This document shows, piece by piece, positions 16,979-24,502 of a stretch of DNA of 64,000 bases; positions within the stretch are counted from its first letter, which is position 1, and each line of letters opens with the position of its first letter. The position numbers were made by a program, and so were the translations under genes. The stretch lies in the NCBI RefSeq assembly GCF_003144035.1, contig NZ_QFWT01000001.1, positions 186,001 through 250,000 on the forward strand, in the 5' to 3' direction. Source of the stretch: Vibrio albus (lineage in GTDB: Bacteria > Pseudomonadota > Gammaproteobacteria > Enterobacterales > Vibrionaceae). The notes beneath the pieces were generated by a model. It was not told the origin of the DNA and did not search any database. It saw nothing but the letters and a program-made list of their open reading frames with translations.

Positions 16979-18217
16979 GCTCTTGTCAGTCATTCTCTCT
17001 ATCTCGGTAATATCTCGGACTAGATGCGTTTTTAAAAAGTCATTCTCAGCAATAAACCAGTCGTGATACTGAGCTAAAGCCTGGCTTTTCTGCTTCTCAG
17101 CAAAAGTATGAATATAAGCCTGGTCAAGCTTGCTCATGGTGTGGTTTAACAGCATTTCGCCGACCATGTAATCAATACCCAAATCCATCCAGGCAGTACG
17201 TGCTGCTTTCCTCAGGGAATGACTCCGCCACTCGCCACCGCTAACATCGCGGATCCATTCATTTGCCACATTATTATTGATAGGCCCTCGCTTAGGTTGA
17301 TTCGGAAACAGGAACGCCCCGGCGTAACCCTGCTCTTTTTGCCACTGTCGGTATGATCTCAGAATATTAATAGCCAGCTGAGTTAACGGTAACTCATGCG
17401 CTCGTTTGGTTTTCGTATTCTTAGCCGGGATATGCCAGCGTTCAGTTTCAAAACTAATCTGTTCCCACTTTGCTACACGGGTTTCACCAATACGGGTACC
17501 ATGCAGCAGCATCAACAAGCTAAGAATCTGACCCGGCTTAGCTGCAGACTCGATCTGATGCAACACATCCGGGATCTGATGCGGATGAATCTCTGTCGTT
17601 TTCGCGGAAATACTCTGGTCAATAAAATCACTGAACTGATACCCCGCAATTGGATTAACAACGATATGCTTTAACTTATGGGCACGCTTCATTGCCTGCT
17701 TCAGCACATTCCAGACAGAACGAACCGTCGCATTGGAATAGTTTTCCTGCATTGCCCAAAACAGCAGTTCATCCAGCTCGGCGTGGTTCACATCCTCAAG
17801 GCTGAGTGAGCCAATGCGGGGAAGTAAATGCCGGTTAATCGCCCATCGGATAGTACTGCGCCGGGAACGCCCAAGGTTTCTGTCCGTCTTGCTACGGTCC
17901 CGATACCAGCACAGCAGATCAGCCACACTCGTGAGCTCATCGGTCACAGTCTCTATTTCAGGATCGGTCACTAACCGTGATTCAATATCAGGCAGTTTAT
18001 TGACCACATCTTTGGTTTTTAATTGAGGCCAGTTGCCAATCTTCCTCCAAACCTCACGCCCTTTAACGCATTTGTACAAATACCAACTGCCGGTTTGACG
18101 ATCTTTGCCATACCGAAACCGCAGGCTATATCTGGGATCTCGCAGCTGAGTAACTTCTTCATTGGCAGAAAGCCGGCGAATTGCAGAATCGGAAAAACTG
18201 ACGACATGAGTAGCCAT
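16970..18217 (-). CDS. Internal tyrosine recombinase/integrase
   Basis: A complete 415-residue tyrosine recombinase. The catalytic residues are visible: Arg in HGTRIGETR, a Lys-containing KNTKTKR turn, His-x-x-Arg in SHSLRK, His in LLNHT and Tyr in LDQAYIH. An N-terminal arm-binding-like domain (LRFRYGKDRQTGSWYL) is of the P4 type. GGAGG six bases upstream supports ATG 18217 over ATG 18220. It lies between Q and the lysis genes rather than at the prophage end, where a second integrase sits. It could act on another att site, resolve multimers, or be a relic of a second element. Confidence 0.88.
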   Translation of the reverse strand: MATHVVSFSDSAIRRLSANEEVTQLRDPRYSLRFRYGKDRQTGSWYLYKCVKGREVWRKIGNWPQLKTKDVVNKLPDIESRLVTDPEIETVTDELTSVADLLCWYRDRSKTDRNLGRSRRSTIRWAINRHLLPRIGSLSLEDVNHAELDELLFWAMQENYSNATVRSVWNVLKQAMKRAHKLKHIVVNPIAGYQFSDFIDQSISAKTTEIHPHQIPDVLHQIESAAKPGQILSLLMLLHGTRIGETRVAKWEQISFETERWHIPAKNTKTKRAHELPLTQLAINILRSYRQWQKEQGYAGAFLFPNQPKRGPINNNVANEWIRDVSGGEWRSHSLRKAARTAWMDLGIDYMVGEMLLNHTMSKLDQAYIHTFAEKQKSQALAQYHDWFIAENDFLKTHLVRDITEIERMTDKSAA

Positions 18218-18278
18218 CATTCACCTCCATTGGAATAGAGAAACAGAAACAGGAAACTGAGCGGACTGCTCACTGAAT

Positions 18279-18297
18279 GGCGTTGAGGACCAACGCC
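18279..18297. terminator. Short hairpin between recombinase and 174-aa gene
   Basis: GGCGTTG and CAACGCC form a 7-bp stem just past the stop of the 174-residue gene. There is no good T tract on the minus strand and only TTTT on the plus strand, so termination would be weak. Confidence 0.35.
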
Positions 18298-18299
18298 TT

Positions 18300-18824
18300 T
18301 TAAATTGTGTTGTTGACAGGTTGAGCCAGACGTTCCAGTTGTTCGTGAACGGTTTCGGTATAGCGGACGCCAGTAGATTTATAGCCATTCCCCACCCAAC
18401 GGCGCTCTTCTTTGCGCTGAAAAACCTCATCCAGCAGACCGGACGGAAGATATTCATACACACCATTCTTAACCGCCCACCACAATACAGAAGACAGGCT
18501 CACCGGCTGCGGCTCCCTAAGTTGGCTCTGAACACGCTCAAGTGCCCATAACATTCGGTTTTGATTTGCCAAAACTGCCAGCTCATCAGGATGACTCTCC
18601 ATGTTGTCGTGGTGCCAGCACAACCTGACGGCCCCCTTATCCAGCACTTTAACCGTCAGGTTCTTATCGCAGTACCCACCGTCTGCGGCCTGACAATGCT
18701 GAATACATGCCACCCAAGACAAAAAATCTATACCCAGCGCATTTATCACTTCTGGCTTAACGAAGAACTCTAGCAAATAAGAATTGCCGACAAGCGGGTT
18801 GGTTCCTGTTGGTAGTGTCGTCAT
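18300..18824 (-). CDS. Unknown phage protein, 174 aa
   Basis: The protein has an N-terminal hydrophobic beginning (NSYLLEFFVKPEVINALG), a Cys/His-containing stretch (CIQHCQAADGGYCDKN, then LCWHHDN) that might bind metal, and a helical C-terminal half (SSVLWWAVKNGVYEYLPSG). It lies in the NinX-like region between Q/DUF4406 and the internal recombinase, where lambdoid phages carry variable non-essential genes. No family recognised. Confidence 0.6.
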   Translation of the reverse strand: MTTLPTGTNPLVGNSYLLEFFVKPEVINALGIDFLSWVACIQHCQAADGGYCDKNLTVKVLDKGAVRLCWHHDNMESHPDELAVLANQNRMLWALERVQSQLREPQPVSLSSVLWWAVKNGVYEYLPSGLLDEVFQRKEERRWVGNGYKSTGVRYTETVHEQLERLAQPVNNTI

Positions 18825-18839
18825 TCCATCAAAACCCCG

Positions 18840-19268
18840 CTACGCAGCCAAAGAAACCAGAGTTTCAGCGCAAATCAGCTTCAAACCAATTTTCTTAGCG
18901 TAATGATATTCTGCTACCGCGCCTTCAGACTCTTCCCATTTAGGCAGGAAATAAACCGCCTCTGCTGCGCGGATCATCGCGAAACAGATGTCCATATATT
19001 CAGCTTGAGTCAACCCATCCGGAAGAGTGGCCGGATTTAACACATAATGTCCCTGCCCTTTCAGTTGATCAGCCTTTGCGTGAAAAGCGTCTCGGTTAAA
19101 GTTGTCATAGCCCGTCATTGGGCCGGCTATATAAGTTTTCATTATTTTTCCTTTGTTTTTGTAGCGCTGTAACATTTCCTCTAAAAGCTGTTGATGACAT
19201 TCCGGGCAGTATTTATTGGCGTACACCAATCTTTGTCCACCGCACCGTTCGCATCTCATATATGCCAT
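18840..19268 (-). CDS. DUF4406 protein with N-terminal zinc ribbon
   Basis: From residue 43 (MKTYIAGPMTGYDN) the protein matches DUF4406, a nucleoside-deoxyribosyltransferase-like Rossmann domain common in phages (VYFLPKWEESEGAVAEYHYA near the end). The frame continues upstream for 42 residues with CERCGG and CPECHQ, a zinc ribbon. ATG 19268 overlaps the Q stop; ATG 19142 has a strong AAAGGAA site of its own. Either two products come from one frame or the ribbon is a leftover fusion. The domain may act on nucleotides; the substrate is unknown. Confidence 0.75.
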   Translation of the reverse strand: MAYMRCERCGGQRLVYANKYCPECHQQLLEEMLQRYKNKGKIMKTYIAGPMTGYDNFNRDAFHAKADQLKGQGHYVLNPATLPDGLTQAEYMDICFAMIRAAEAVYFLPKWEESEGAVAEYHYAKKIGLKLICAETLVSLAA

Positions 19269-20056
19269 CACGCCGCCCTCTCTTCACACAGTCTTTTACC
19301 CATCATTCTTGCCGTTTCATCATGCTCCTGATTAAGCATGGACAGCAGCTCATCAAACTTAGGCTTAATCTCGCTGTTCCAGAGTTTATCCGATACCCGG
19401 GCAATCCCCGTTCTTCTCAAGTGCTGACGAACATTTTCGGCTTTTGGAACAAAACACCCGGATCCGCCACATTCATTACAGCCTTTTTCGGACGAACTAA
19501 ATCCACTGCCAGAGCATTTCGGACACTGAAAGCTTTCCTTTGCTTTCTTACTGGCCCATTTGTGTAACCGAGCCTTTTCATTTTCAATAAGGTTCTGGAG
19601 TTTAGATATTTCCATATCGTTCTGGGAATACCGGAACTCCGTATCTGAAACCATATTGTTTAACAGAGTTATCTGAGTCTGATACCGCTTGATAAGGCGC
19701 TTACTCCGGTGGCCCTGCTCGCTGTATCGTTTCCAGAGAGAAACCAACTTCCGTTCCTGGTCATTCGTTGGCTTTCCGCAAAAAATCGCCAGCGCCACCA
19801 TGCCAACGTGAGCCAGCAAATCTGGCCGGGATGAATCTCGTGCCCATTCAGCGATCCGCTCTTCCACTCTGCGCATAGCCGACATATCTCCCAGCCAGCG
19901 CGCACTAATCAGGTCACATCCGTAAGGCTGCTGATGCTGGATCGCGCCCATTACTGCCATGATCACATCTCCGGTTAATACCTGACGGCCACGCTGAAGG
20001 GTTGGTGTTTTTTCTAAATGCATACGAATAAACAGTTCTATTGCTTTGTCACTCAT
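19268..20056 (-). CDS. Late antitermination protein Q (phage 82 type)
   Basis: A 262-residue protein with an N-terminal part of the Q-antiterminator type (TLQRGRQVLTGDVIMAVMGA, WLGDMSAMRRVEERIAEWAR) and a central DnaJ-like zinc finger with four Cys pairs (CPKCSGSGFSSSEKGCNECGGSG). Phage 82 Q has this layout. Q loads on RNA polymerase at the late promoter and lets it pass terminators, which fits the many hairpins in the late operon downstream. The start overlaps the VRR-NUC stop by four bases. Confidence 0.75.
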   Translation of the reverse strand: MSDKAIELFIRMHLEKTPTLQRGRQVLTGDVIMAVMGAIQHQQPYGCDLISARWLGDMSAMRRVEERIAEWARDSSRPDLLAHVGMVALAIFCGKPTNDQERKLVSLWKRYSEQGHRSKRLIKRYQTQITLLNNMVSDTEFRYSQNDMEISKLQNLIENEKARLHKWASKKAKESFQCPKCSGSGFSSSEKGCNECGGSGCFVPKAENVRQHLRRTGIARVSDKLWNSEIKPKFDELLSMLNQEHDETARMMGKRLCEERAA

Positions 20057-20523
20057 GCGGCATCCCCTCCAAAATCTAGGTTGTCAGTTAGGTAATCGGT
20101 GATCAGCTGCTTCATTTCTTCCGAGCTATAACAGAACACAAATAAATACCCCTGGCTGGTTAATCGGCGTTCCCACTTACGCTGATCATCCGTAATTCTG
20201 GATTGATACTGCTTCGGGGGTTTCATTTCGATACGCAGACCATGGTAACCAGAGCGGGCCACATCCAGGATGTAATCGGGATAGCCTTTCTGACCACCAA
20301 GCCGGTGAAAATCAGACCTGGCTTTCTGGCCCCGTTTAGCTTCGTTCATTACATGAGTCAGGAAATCACCAACCACAATTCCGGCAATTTTTGTCTTACG
20401 CGCCCAACGGATCGCATCTGCGCATTCTTCCGCTTCAGGTTCTCTGCGTTTTTTCTTCAGTTTTCCTGATTTCTCATCCAGCCGGCTTAGTGCTTTGGTT
20501 ATATCGTAAATTTCTGCGTCCAT
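20053..20523 (-). CDS. VRR-NUC domain nuclease
   Basis: The 156-residue protein has the VRR-NUC signature: GGQKGYPDYILDVARSGYHG followed by LRIEMKPPKQYQSRITDDQ and KWERRLTSQGYLFVFCYS, giving the PD...ExK-type active site (Asp in YPDY, Glu and Lys in IEMK). These small standalone nucleases in phage nin regions are thought to cleave branched DNA such as Holliday junctions. The position between DUF1367 and Q fits a RusA-like role. Confidence 0.85.
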   Translation of the reverse strand: MDAEIYDITKALSRLDEKSGKLKKKRREPEAEECADAIRWARKTKIAGIVVGDFLTHVMNEAKRGQKARSDFHRLGGQKGYPDYILDVARSGYHGLRIEMKPPKQYQSRITDDQRKWERRLTSQGYLFVFCYSSEEMKQLITDYLTDNLDFGGDAA

Positions 20524-20531
20524 CGTTCACC

Positions 20532-20993
20532 TCAGTACCCTATTAACTGATTAACTGCATTTTCCATCTGGGCTTTGTTCTCAAACACCGAATTCAGAAC
20601 CCGCTCCCAGGTCACATCCAGAACCTTTGAATACAGCTTTTTGAATTCATCCTCATCCATATTGGAAAAGCTGATGGATTTCGCTTTCACCTTTACCGAA
20701 CCATCCAGGTTAAAGGTCACATCCCGAAACCCGGATAGAATGATGATCTGCTCCCGGTACACATCGAAGTTTTTTTCAGCAGGAACGCCCCTCCACTCCC
20801 GAGGGGCCGGCGAGAAATATTCATAACCAAGGTTTAACAGGGTGAAAAACTTGCGATGAAACTCAGGGTTACGTTTTTTAGAAAACTCACATTCCAGCAG
20901 CGAGCCCAGCGGAACCTTTTTCATCACTTCCAGATCATCAGAACCAAGGGGCTTAAGCCCTGACAAATCTTTGATCAGATTAATGTCCGCCAT
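20532..20993 (-). CDS. DUF1367 family protein (nin region)
   Basis: The central sequence LLECEFSKKRNPEFHRKFF followed by LLNLGYEYF is the hallmark of DUF1367, a family found beside RusA, NinB and Q genes in lambdoid phages. The C-terminal part (KSISFSNMDEDEFKKLYS) also fits. The family probably functions in DNA metabolism, but no activity is established to my knowledge. The stop overlaps nothing; the start shares one base with the upstream membrane-protein stop. Confidence 0.85.
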   Translation of the reverse strand: MADINLIKDLSGLKPLGSDDLEVMKKVPLGSLLECEFSKKRNPEFHRKFFTLLNLGYEYFSPAPREWRGVPAEKNFDVYREQIIILSGFRDVTFNLDGSVKVKAKSISFSNMDEDEFKKLYSKVLDVTWERVLNSVFENKAQMENAVNQLIGY

Positions 20994-21205
20994 TAACTAT
21001 CCTCCCAGTGATCGCGCTCATCATCCTTTCCGCGCTGAGAAAACCCATAAGCGAAATACACCACAACACACAAGGCGATATACAAGCTTATCGACTTCAC
21101 GCCGGTATAACGGAAATATTCGATCACAGAATCAAACACGTAAGACACAACAACTGCCAGCAATGCAAGCAGAGCAGCCATAATGACCGTTTTCACCTTT
21201 TTCAT
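20993..21205 (-). CDS. Small two-TM membrane protein
   Basis: A 70-residue protein with membrane segments AALLALLAVVVSYVF and YIALCVVVYFAYGF and a highly charged C-terminus (RGKDDERDHWEDS). It overlaps its upstream neighbour by four bases and its downstream neighbour by one, so it belongs to the nin-like operon. No family recognised; small membrane proteins here often serve superinfection exclusion, but nothing in the sequence shows that. Confidence 0.6.
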   Translation of the reverse strand: MKKVKTVIMAALLALLAVVVSYVFDSVIEYFRYTGVKSISLYIALCVVVYFAYGFSQRGKDDERDHWEDS

Positions 21206-21528
21206 GCGGTCTCCCGGTTAATCATTGCCGAAACCTGTTTGATAGGCGCAGCAGGCAACAAGCGGTAACGCCATACCTGATGACCGCTCAGCGTTTCCAT
21301 GGTCCGTTGTTTCACCAACCCATGGAATGAGGGGCTGACTTCCCGAATACGAGCCGAAATAGCCGCCTGAGTATCCGGGTGATCCGGAAACTGCTGAGCA
21401 ATCCGTTTTTCTATCTGGCGGAGAGTCAAATACTCATACCCGGCCAGAACCGATATCACTCTTCCCAGCTGCGTATTCCACTTAATGCGCTGATAAGCCG
21501 GGCTCTTCTTCCACAGTTCTATGCTCAT
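21202..21528 (-). CDS. Winged-helix-like small protein
   Basis: The 108-residue product contains a winged-helix-like pattern (VLAGYEYLTLRQIEKRIAQQ, then AISARIREV, then a wing-like HQVWRYRL). It could bind DNA. It overlaps both neighbours by four bases (ATGA type). Family unknown; NinH-like or Roi-like small regulators occupy this place in other phages, but I see no specific match. Confidence 0.6.
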   Translation of the reverse strand: MSIELWKKSPAYQRIKWNTQLGRVISVLAGYEYLTLRQIEKRIAQQFPDHPDTQAAISARIREVSPSFHGLVKQRTMETLSGHQVWRYRLLPAAPIKQVSAMINRETA

Positions 21529-21932
21529 GCGGCCTCCTTCTGGACAGCAAAATCATTGTTCTGGCTAACCATGTTTCGCTCCCAGTGTTTAAAGGTCCAC
21601 TTTGACTCATGCTTACCTTTATCGTTCCGGTAATCGCACTCAAGCCATGCCACGCAAATTTCAGTAGTAGGGTTGAACTGATACCAGTACATTTTGATGC
21701 CATGCTCACGAGCGCACGCCACTAAAGCCGCCGTGTATTTCTTCTTAGGGGCATTCTCAAAGAAACTTTTCACCGTTCTGGATGTTATACCCAGCGACTT
21801 AGCGACGATTCGTATCGCTTCAGGGGTTATCGTGCCTGATCGTTTTTTGCTGACATGGCGAACCAGCGACATAACAGCATTACAGCTCAGCTCATTTCGC
21901 ATATGTTCAATTTCATTGGTCGTAAATTTCAT
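21525..21932 (-). CDS. Unknown protein with possible HTH, 135 aa
   Basis: Residues about 35-60 (ITPEAIRIVAKSLGITSRTV) look like a helix-turn-helix, followed by a region with conserved-looking aromatic residues (KMYWYQFNPTTEICVAWLECD). Translation starts at an AAGGTAACGACCA site shared with several other genes, and the first codons repeat part of it (ACGACCAATGAAATT). It follows the helicase-loader gene by 14 bases. No family name can be given. Confidence 0.6.
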   Translation of the reverse strand: MKFTTNEIEHMRNELSCNAVMSLVRHVSKKRSGTITPEAIRIVAKSLGITSRTVKSFFENAPKKKYTAALVACAREHGIKMYWYQFNPTTEICVAWLECDYRNDKGKHESKWTFKHWERNMVSQNNDFAVQKEAA

Positions 21933-21946
21933 TGGTCGTTACCTTA

Positions 21947-22672
21947 TTATTTTCTGTAGCTTTGCCACTCAAAAGAGATCCATTTACCGCCGTTAGTCCT
22001 CATCCGATCCATAATGCGGACACCTAACACGCTGTTCATGGTTGGTTCGCTTGGATCCTCAGAACCGGCAGGTAAGTTGGTTAGCATTCCGGTTGGCTTG
22101 AATCTGCAAAGTCGTTGGTCGATGATTTGATTTAACGCAAGCCTTTCAGCGTCCGAGTTCCGCTGTAGCCCGACTTCATCCAGAACAAGCAAATCAAAAT
22201 CGATCATTGTCTTGATAAACTGGTCTTCGGTAGCGTCACTTCCAGAACGGTAACAAGCGCGTAGTTTCTGCATCAGCTCGTTCACAGTAATGATCAAGCA
22301 TGAATAGCCGTCTTCCATAAGCGCATTACAAATGGCTGCAGCTAAATGATTTTTACCCGTGCCAGGCTTTCCGCCAAAAATAAAACCAGTGCCATTGTTT
22401 AGGTAAAAGTTATCGATATACCACTTAGCAAAATTCGCCGCTTTCCTGTGTCCGCTTGTTAAGATTTCATAATTGTCTACATGGCAATTCTGGTGAATAG
22501 GTAATACACCACAGCGGCTTAGAATTTTTTCAGCCCTAAACTCATCAAATTGCTTTTTGAATCTTTCTGGCTGCTTTGCTTCATCTTCAGCACGAAAACG
22601 TTTTAAATCTTCCCATGAATACTTCTGCGTGCCGTTTGCGGCGCGGCGTTTAATTTCCGCTATCGTAATCAT
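21947..22672 (-). CDS. Helicase loader, DnaC/IstB-type AAA+ ATPase
   Basis: The 241-residue protein has Walker A FGGKPGTGKNH near residue 100 and Walker B DLLVLDEVGLQ near residue 162, plus a sensor-like RLCRFKPTGMLTNLPA. This is the DnaC/IstB-like AAA+ fold. The N-terminal 60 residues would contact the replicative helicase DnaB. It corresponds to lambda P in function and lies directly after the O-type initiator, overlapping it by four bases. It would load host DnaB at the phage origin. Confidence 0.9.
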   Translation of the reverse strand: MITIAEIKRRAANGTQKYSWEDLKRFRAEDEAKQPERFKKQFDEFRAEKILSRCGVLPIHQNCHVDNYEILTSGHRKAANFAKWYIDNFYLNNGTGFIFGGKPGTGKNHLAAAICNALMEDGYSCLIITVNELMQKLRACYRSGSDATEDQFIKTMIDFDLLVLDEVGLQRNSDAERLALNQIIDQRLCRFKPTGMLTNLPAGSEDPSEPTMNSVLGVRIMDRMRTNGGKWISFEWQSYRK

Positions 22673-23508
22673 TGCTGTGACTCCTTAAACGGCTCCCATC
22701 CTTCGGGAGGCTCGAAGTTAGTCCCGATCTGATTAACACCCTGATCATTCAACTTGGTAAAATTATTAATCCTCAAGTGATTCACCAGCCAATCAACCTC
22801 AAACCCACGCCAACCACGCTCTATACAAACACCCAGAACATCATCAACACTCATTCCCAACTCATCACGTGCACGTTCCAGTTTTGGAGCAAAACGGTTA
22901 ATTACGGTCTGAGTAATCGGGGCTTGTTTTTTATCTCGAACGGTTTTCCAGTCTTTTAGAATTTGTTCGCTTGGTTCTGCAGGCCAGCCAGAGAAATCCA
23001 GTTTTTTAGAAACGGCTTTTTTTGGTTTACTTTTTTTACTTTGTTTAAGATCAGTACTTGTTAATAGATCAGTACTTATTAGGGGCGGCTCAGCCTGATT
23101 AGGCTTAGCCTGTTCAGGGTTAGCCGTATCAGGGTCATACTGTTTCGGCTTAGCCTGATCAGGCTTAGCCGTATTAGGCCCCTGCTTCGGGTTAGCCTGA
23201 TTAGGCTCAGCAGGCGTTGGATGGTCATAAACAGTATATAAAACAGAGCCATCAGAGTGTTTTTTCATTGAGATGAAGCCAGCGTTTTTTAGCTCTTTAA
23301 GAATGTTATACACACCCTCTTTTGCTGTTTTCTTTGCCGTATCTTTAGTCACCTTGATAAGATGCTCAGCGCAAACAGACCAGTTATCAGGTTTGGAGAG
23401 AATGTAAGAAAGCATCCCCATTGCTTGCCATGATAACTGGTTGTCTTGCCAGATATCGTTAGATATAACGCTATAATTTCTCTCGCGTTTTGCCCGGATG
23501 ATCGCCAT
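22669..23508 (-). CDS. Replication initiator, lambda O/DnaT-like
   Basis: The 279-residue protein opens with a winged-helix domain (VISNDIWQDNQLSWQAMGML, then AKEGVYNILKELKNAGFI) like phage O initiators. A Pro/Asn/Gln/Lys-rich five-residue repeat (PNQAN, PNTAK, PDQAK, PDTAN, PEQAK, PNQAE) spans residues about 98-145 and is encoded by 15-bp DNA repeats. The C-terminal domain (LDFSGWPAEPSEQIL, VLGVCIERGWRGFEVDWL) resembles DnaT-type partners of the helicase loader. It would bind the iterons in its own gene and recruit the loader. Confidence 0.85.
   Translation of the reverse strand: MAIIRAKRERNYSVISNDIWQDNQLSWQAMGMLSYILSKPDNWSVCAEHLIKVTKDTAKKTAKEGVYNILKELKNAGFISMKKHSDGSVLYTVYDHPTPAEPNQANPKQGPNTAKPDQAKPKQYDPDTANPEQAKPNQAEPPLISTDLLTSTDLKQSKKSKPKKAVSKKLDFSGWPAEPSEQILKDWKTVRDKKQAPITQTVINRFAPKLERARDELGMSVDDVLGVCIERGWRGFEVDWLVNHLRINNFTKLNDQGVNQIGTNFEPPEGWEPFKESQQ
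23090..23215. repeat. 15-bp iterons, probable phage replication origin
   Basis: Inside the O-type gene, seven to eight imperfect 15-bp units of the form CCTGATCAGGCTAAG (minus strand) follow each other without gaps. Just downstream (23010-23090) is an AT-rich stretch with the duplicated element AGATCAGTACTT. Iterons next to an AT-rich tract inside the initiator gene is the lambda ori layout. The origin call is by analogy. Confidence 0.7.
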
Positions 23509-23732
23509 TAAAACACCCCCATCGGAGTATTATGGATGTAGGTGCCACTTAGCCCCTGAGTAAGAATTTGTTGCTCGTCATCAACTTCATTTAACTGTGC
23601 CAACAGTGACGCTCGAACCTGATCACGGCGAAGACCGCGCCTCTTCGCGGTCTCCTCAATAACCAGATCAACAAACTCCGAATCCAGCTCTGTATTGTCT
23701 TGGAATAGGTTTTTAAATGGATTCGGTTTCAT
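23508..23732 (-). CDS. Small unknown early protein, 74 aa
   Basis: Translation from ATG 23732, preceded by GAGGACTTAAC and lying right after the previous stop, gives a 74-residue acidic, helical protein (SEFVDLVIEETAKRRGLRRDQ). A longer reading through the neighbouring gene is unlikely because it would lose this ribosome site. It overlaps the initiator start by one base. No family recognised; the helical core might be a DNA-binding fold. Confidence 0.6.
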   Translation of the reverse strand: MKPNPFKNLFQDNTELDSEFVDLVIEETAKRRGLRRDQVRASLLAQLNEVDDEQQILTQGLSGTYIHNTPMGVF

Positions 23733-23733
23733 G

Positions 23734-24129
23734 TTAAGTCCTCGCTGATGATGAACAGGTTTGTATGGGTTCGTGAACGCGGGTAAATTCACCTTCAATA
23801 GGCTCTTTAGCGTTAGAACGAGCATAAATCTCATCGAAAAAGGCTAAGCGAGTACCGTTGGTGTAATTCCAGCGGCGCATCACTTCACCACACAACTGTT
23901 GATCATTAGCCAGCAGGTCAATAATCGCCTCAATAAACAGGGCGTTACTCAGCACAGCTCTGGACGTGTCCATGGTGCTGGCGACTGCAGTGATAAAATC
24001 CCCCTCATCGGCAGTAAAGCGCTGCTTGATCTGAGTAGCACGAACTTCGCGGATACTCAGACCCTCCTTACCAACACCGCGATTTGAACTCAGACGGTTA
24101 AGCCGCTCTTTGATGTGTTTGATTTTCAT
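23734..24129 (-). CDS. Unknown early protein (cII position), 131 aa
   Basis: The gene lies where lambdoid phages keep cII, second after cro. The 131-residue product is basic at the N-terminus (KHIKERLNRLSSNRG) and helical in the middle (AVASTMDTSRAVLSNALFIEAIIDLL), but I see no clear CII-type helix-turn-helix. It starts at GAGGTAACGACCA and its first 32 bases overlap the end of the cro-like gene. A regulatory role is suggested only by position. Confidence 0.6.
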   Translation of the reverse strand: MKIKHIKERLNRLSSNRGVGKEGLSIREVRATQIKQRFTADEGDFITAVASTMDTSRAVLSNALFIEAIIDLLANDQQLCGEVMRRWNYTNGTRLAFFDEIYARSNAKEPIEGEFTRVHEPIQTCSSSART

Positions 24130-24358
24130 TGGTCGTTACCTCTTTTTTGGTCGTTAAATCGAGAGACAGCCCCTCGTAATTTTTCCCGTAATGGCTAGGA
24201 TGGTAGGTATACGGAATGGTCGGATCTAAATGGCAAAGCAAAGCAACTCGCTCTGGCACGTGTTTTTGAAAATGTTGCGCTCTACCAATATTGAACACTC
24301 TGGCTACCTTGGCCTCTGTGCCAAAATGATTGAGTAGAATTTGATATAGAGAGTTCAT
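24098..24358 (-). CDS. Cro-like regulator
   Basis: An 86-residue protein, first gene of the early-right operon and divergent from cI. Residues 1-45 (LYQILLNHFGTEAKVARVFN followed by IGRAQHFQKHVPERVALL) match the YdaS/Cro-like pattern, in which an N-terminal helix-turn-helix uses sequence AKVARVFNIGRAQHF. It would bind the operator region at 24359-24502 and repress cI. The extended C-terminal tail (TTKKEVTTNENQTHQ) is low-complexity because it encodes the next gene's initiation region. Confidence 0.72.
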   Translation of the reverse strand: MNSLYQILLNHFGTEAKVARVFNIGRAQHFQKHVPERVALLCHLDPTIPYTYHPSHYGKNYEGLSLDLTTKKEVTTNENQTHQRAA

Positions 24359-24502
24359 TAGTTTTACTCAACTTTCATTTCTGAACATTTTCAATCATAC
24401 AGCACAACCAAAAGGATAGAAAGTTATAGATCAGATTTTATAGACAGAAAAGCGACATAATAGGGAAAGAAAATTTACACTCTGCTTCTATTGGAGGAAT
24501 CA
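24359..24502. promoter_or_regulatory. cI-cro operator/promoter region
   Basis: The divergent intergenic region carries a GATA-N6-TATA element at 24415-24428, a near match to the operators at 25272-25376, and two further TATAGA copies at 24425 and 24437-24444. CATAAT at 24456-24461 is a plausible -10 for cI, and TGCTGTATGAT on the minus strand (24392-24402) an extended -10 for cro. The promoter picks are inference. Confidence 0.55.

Noticed and set aside
23090..23215. Possible CRISPR array
   Set aside because: The repeats are 15 bp, contiguous, without spacers, and keep the reading frame of the replication initiator. They are iterons.
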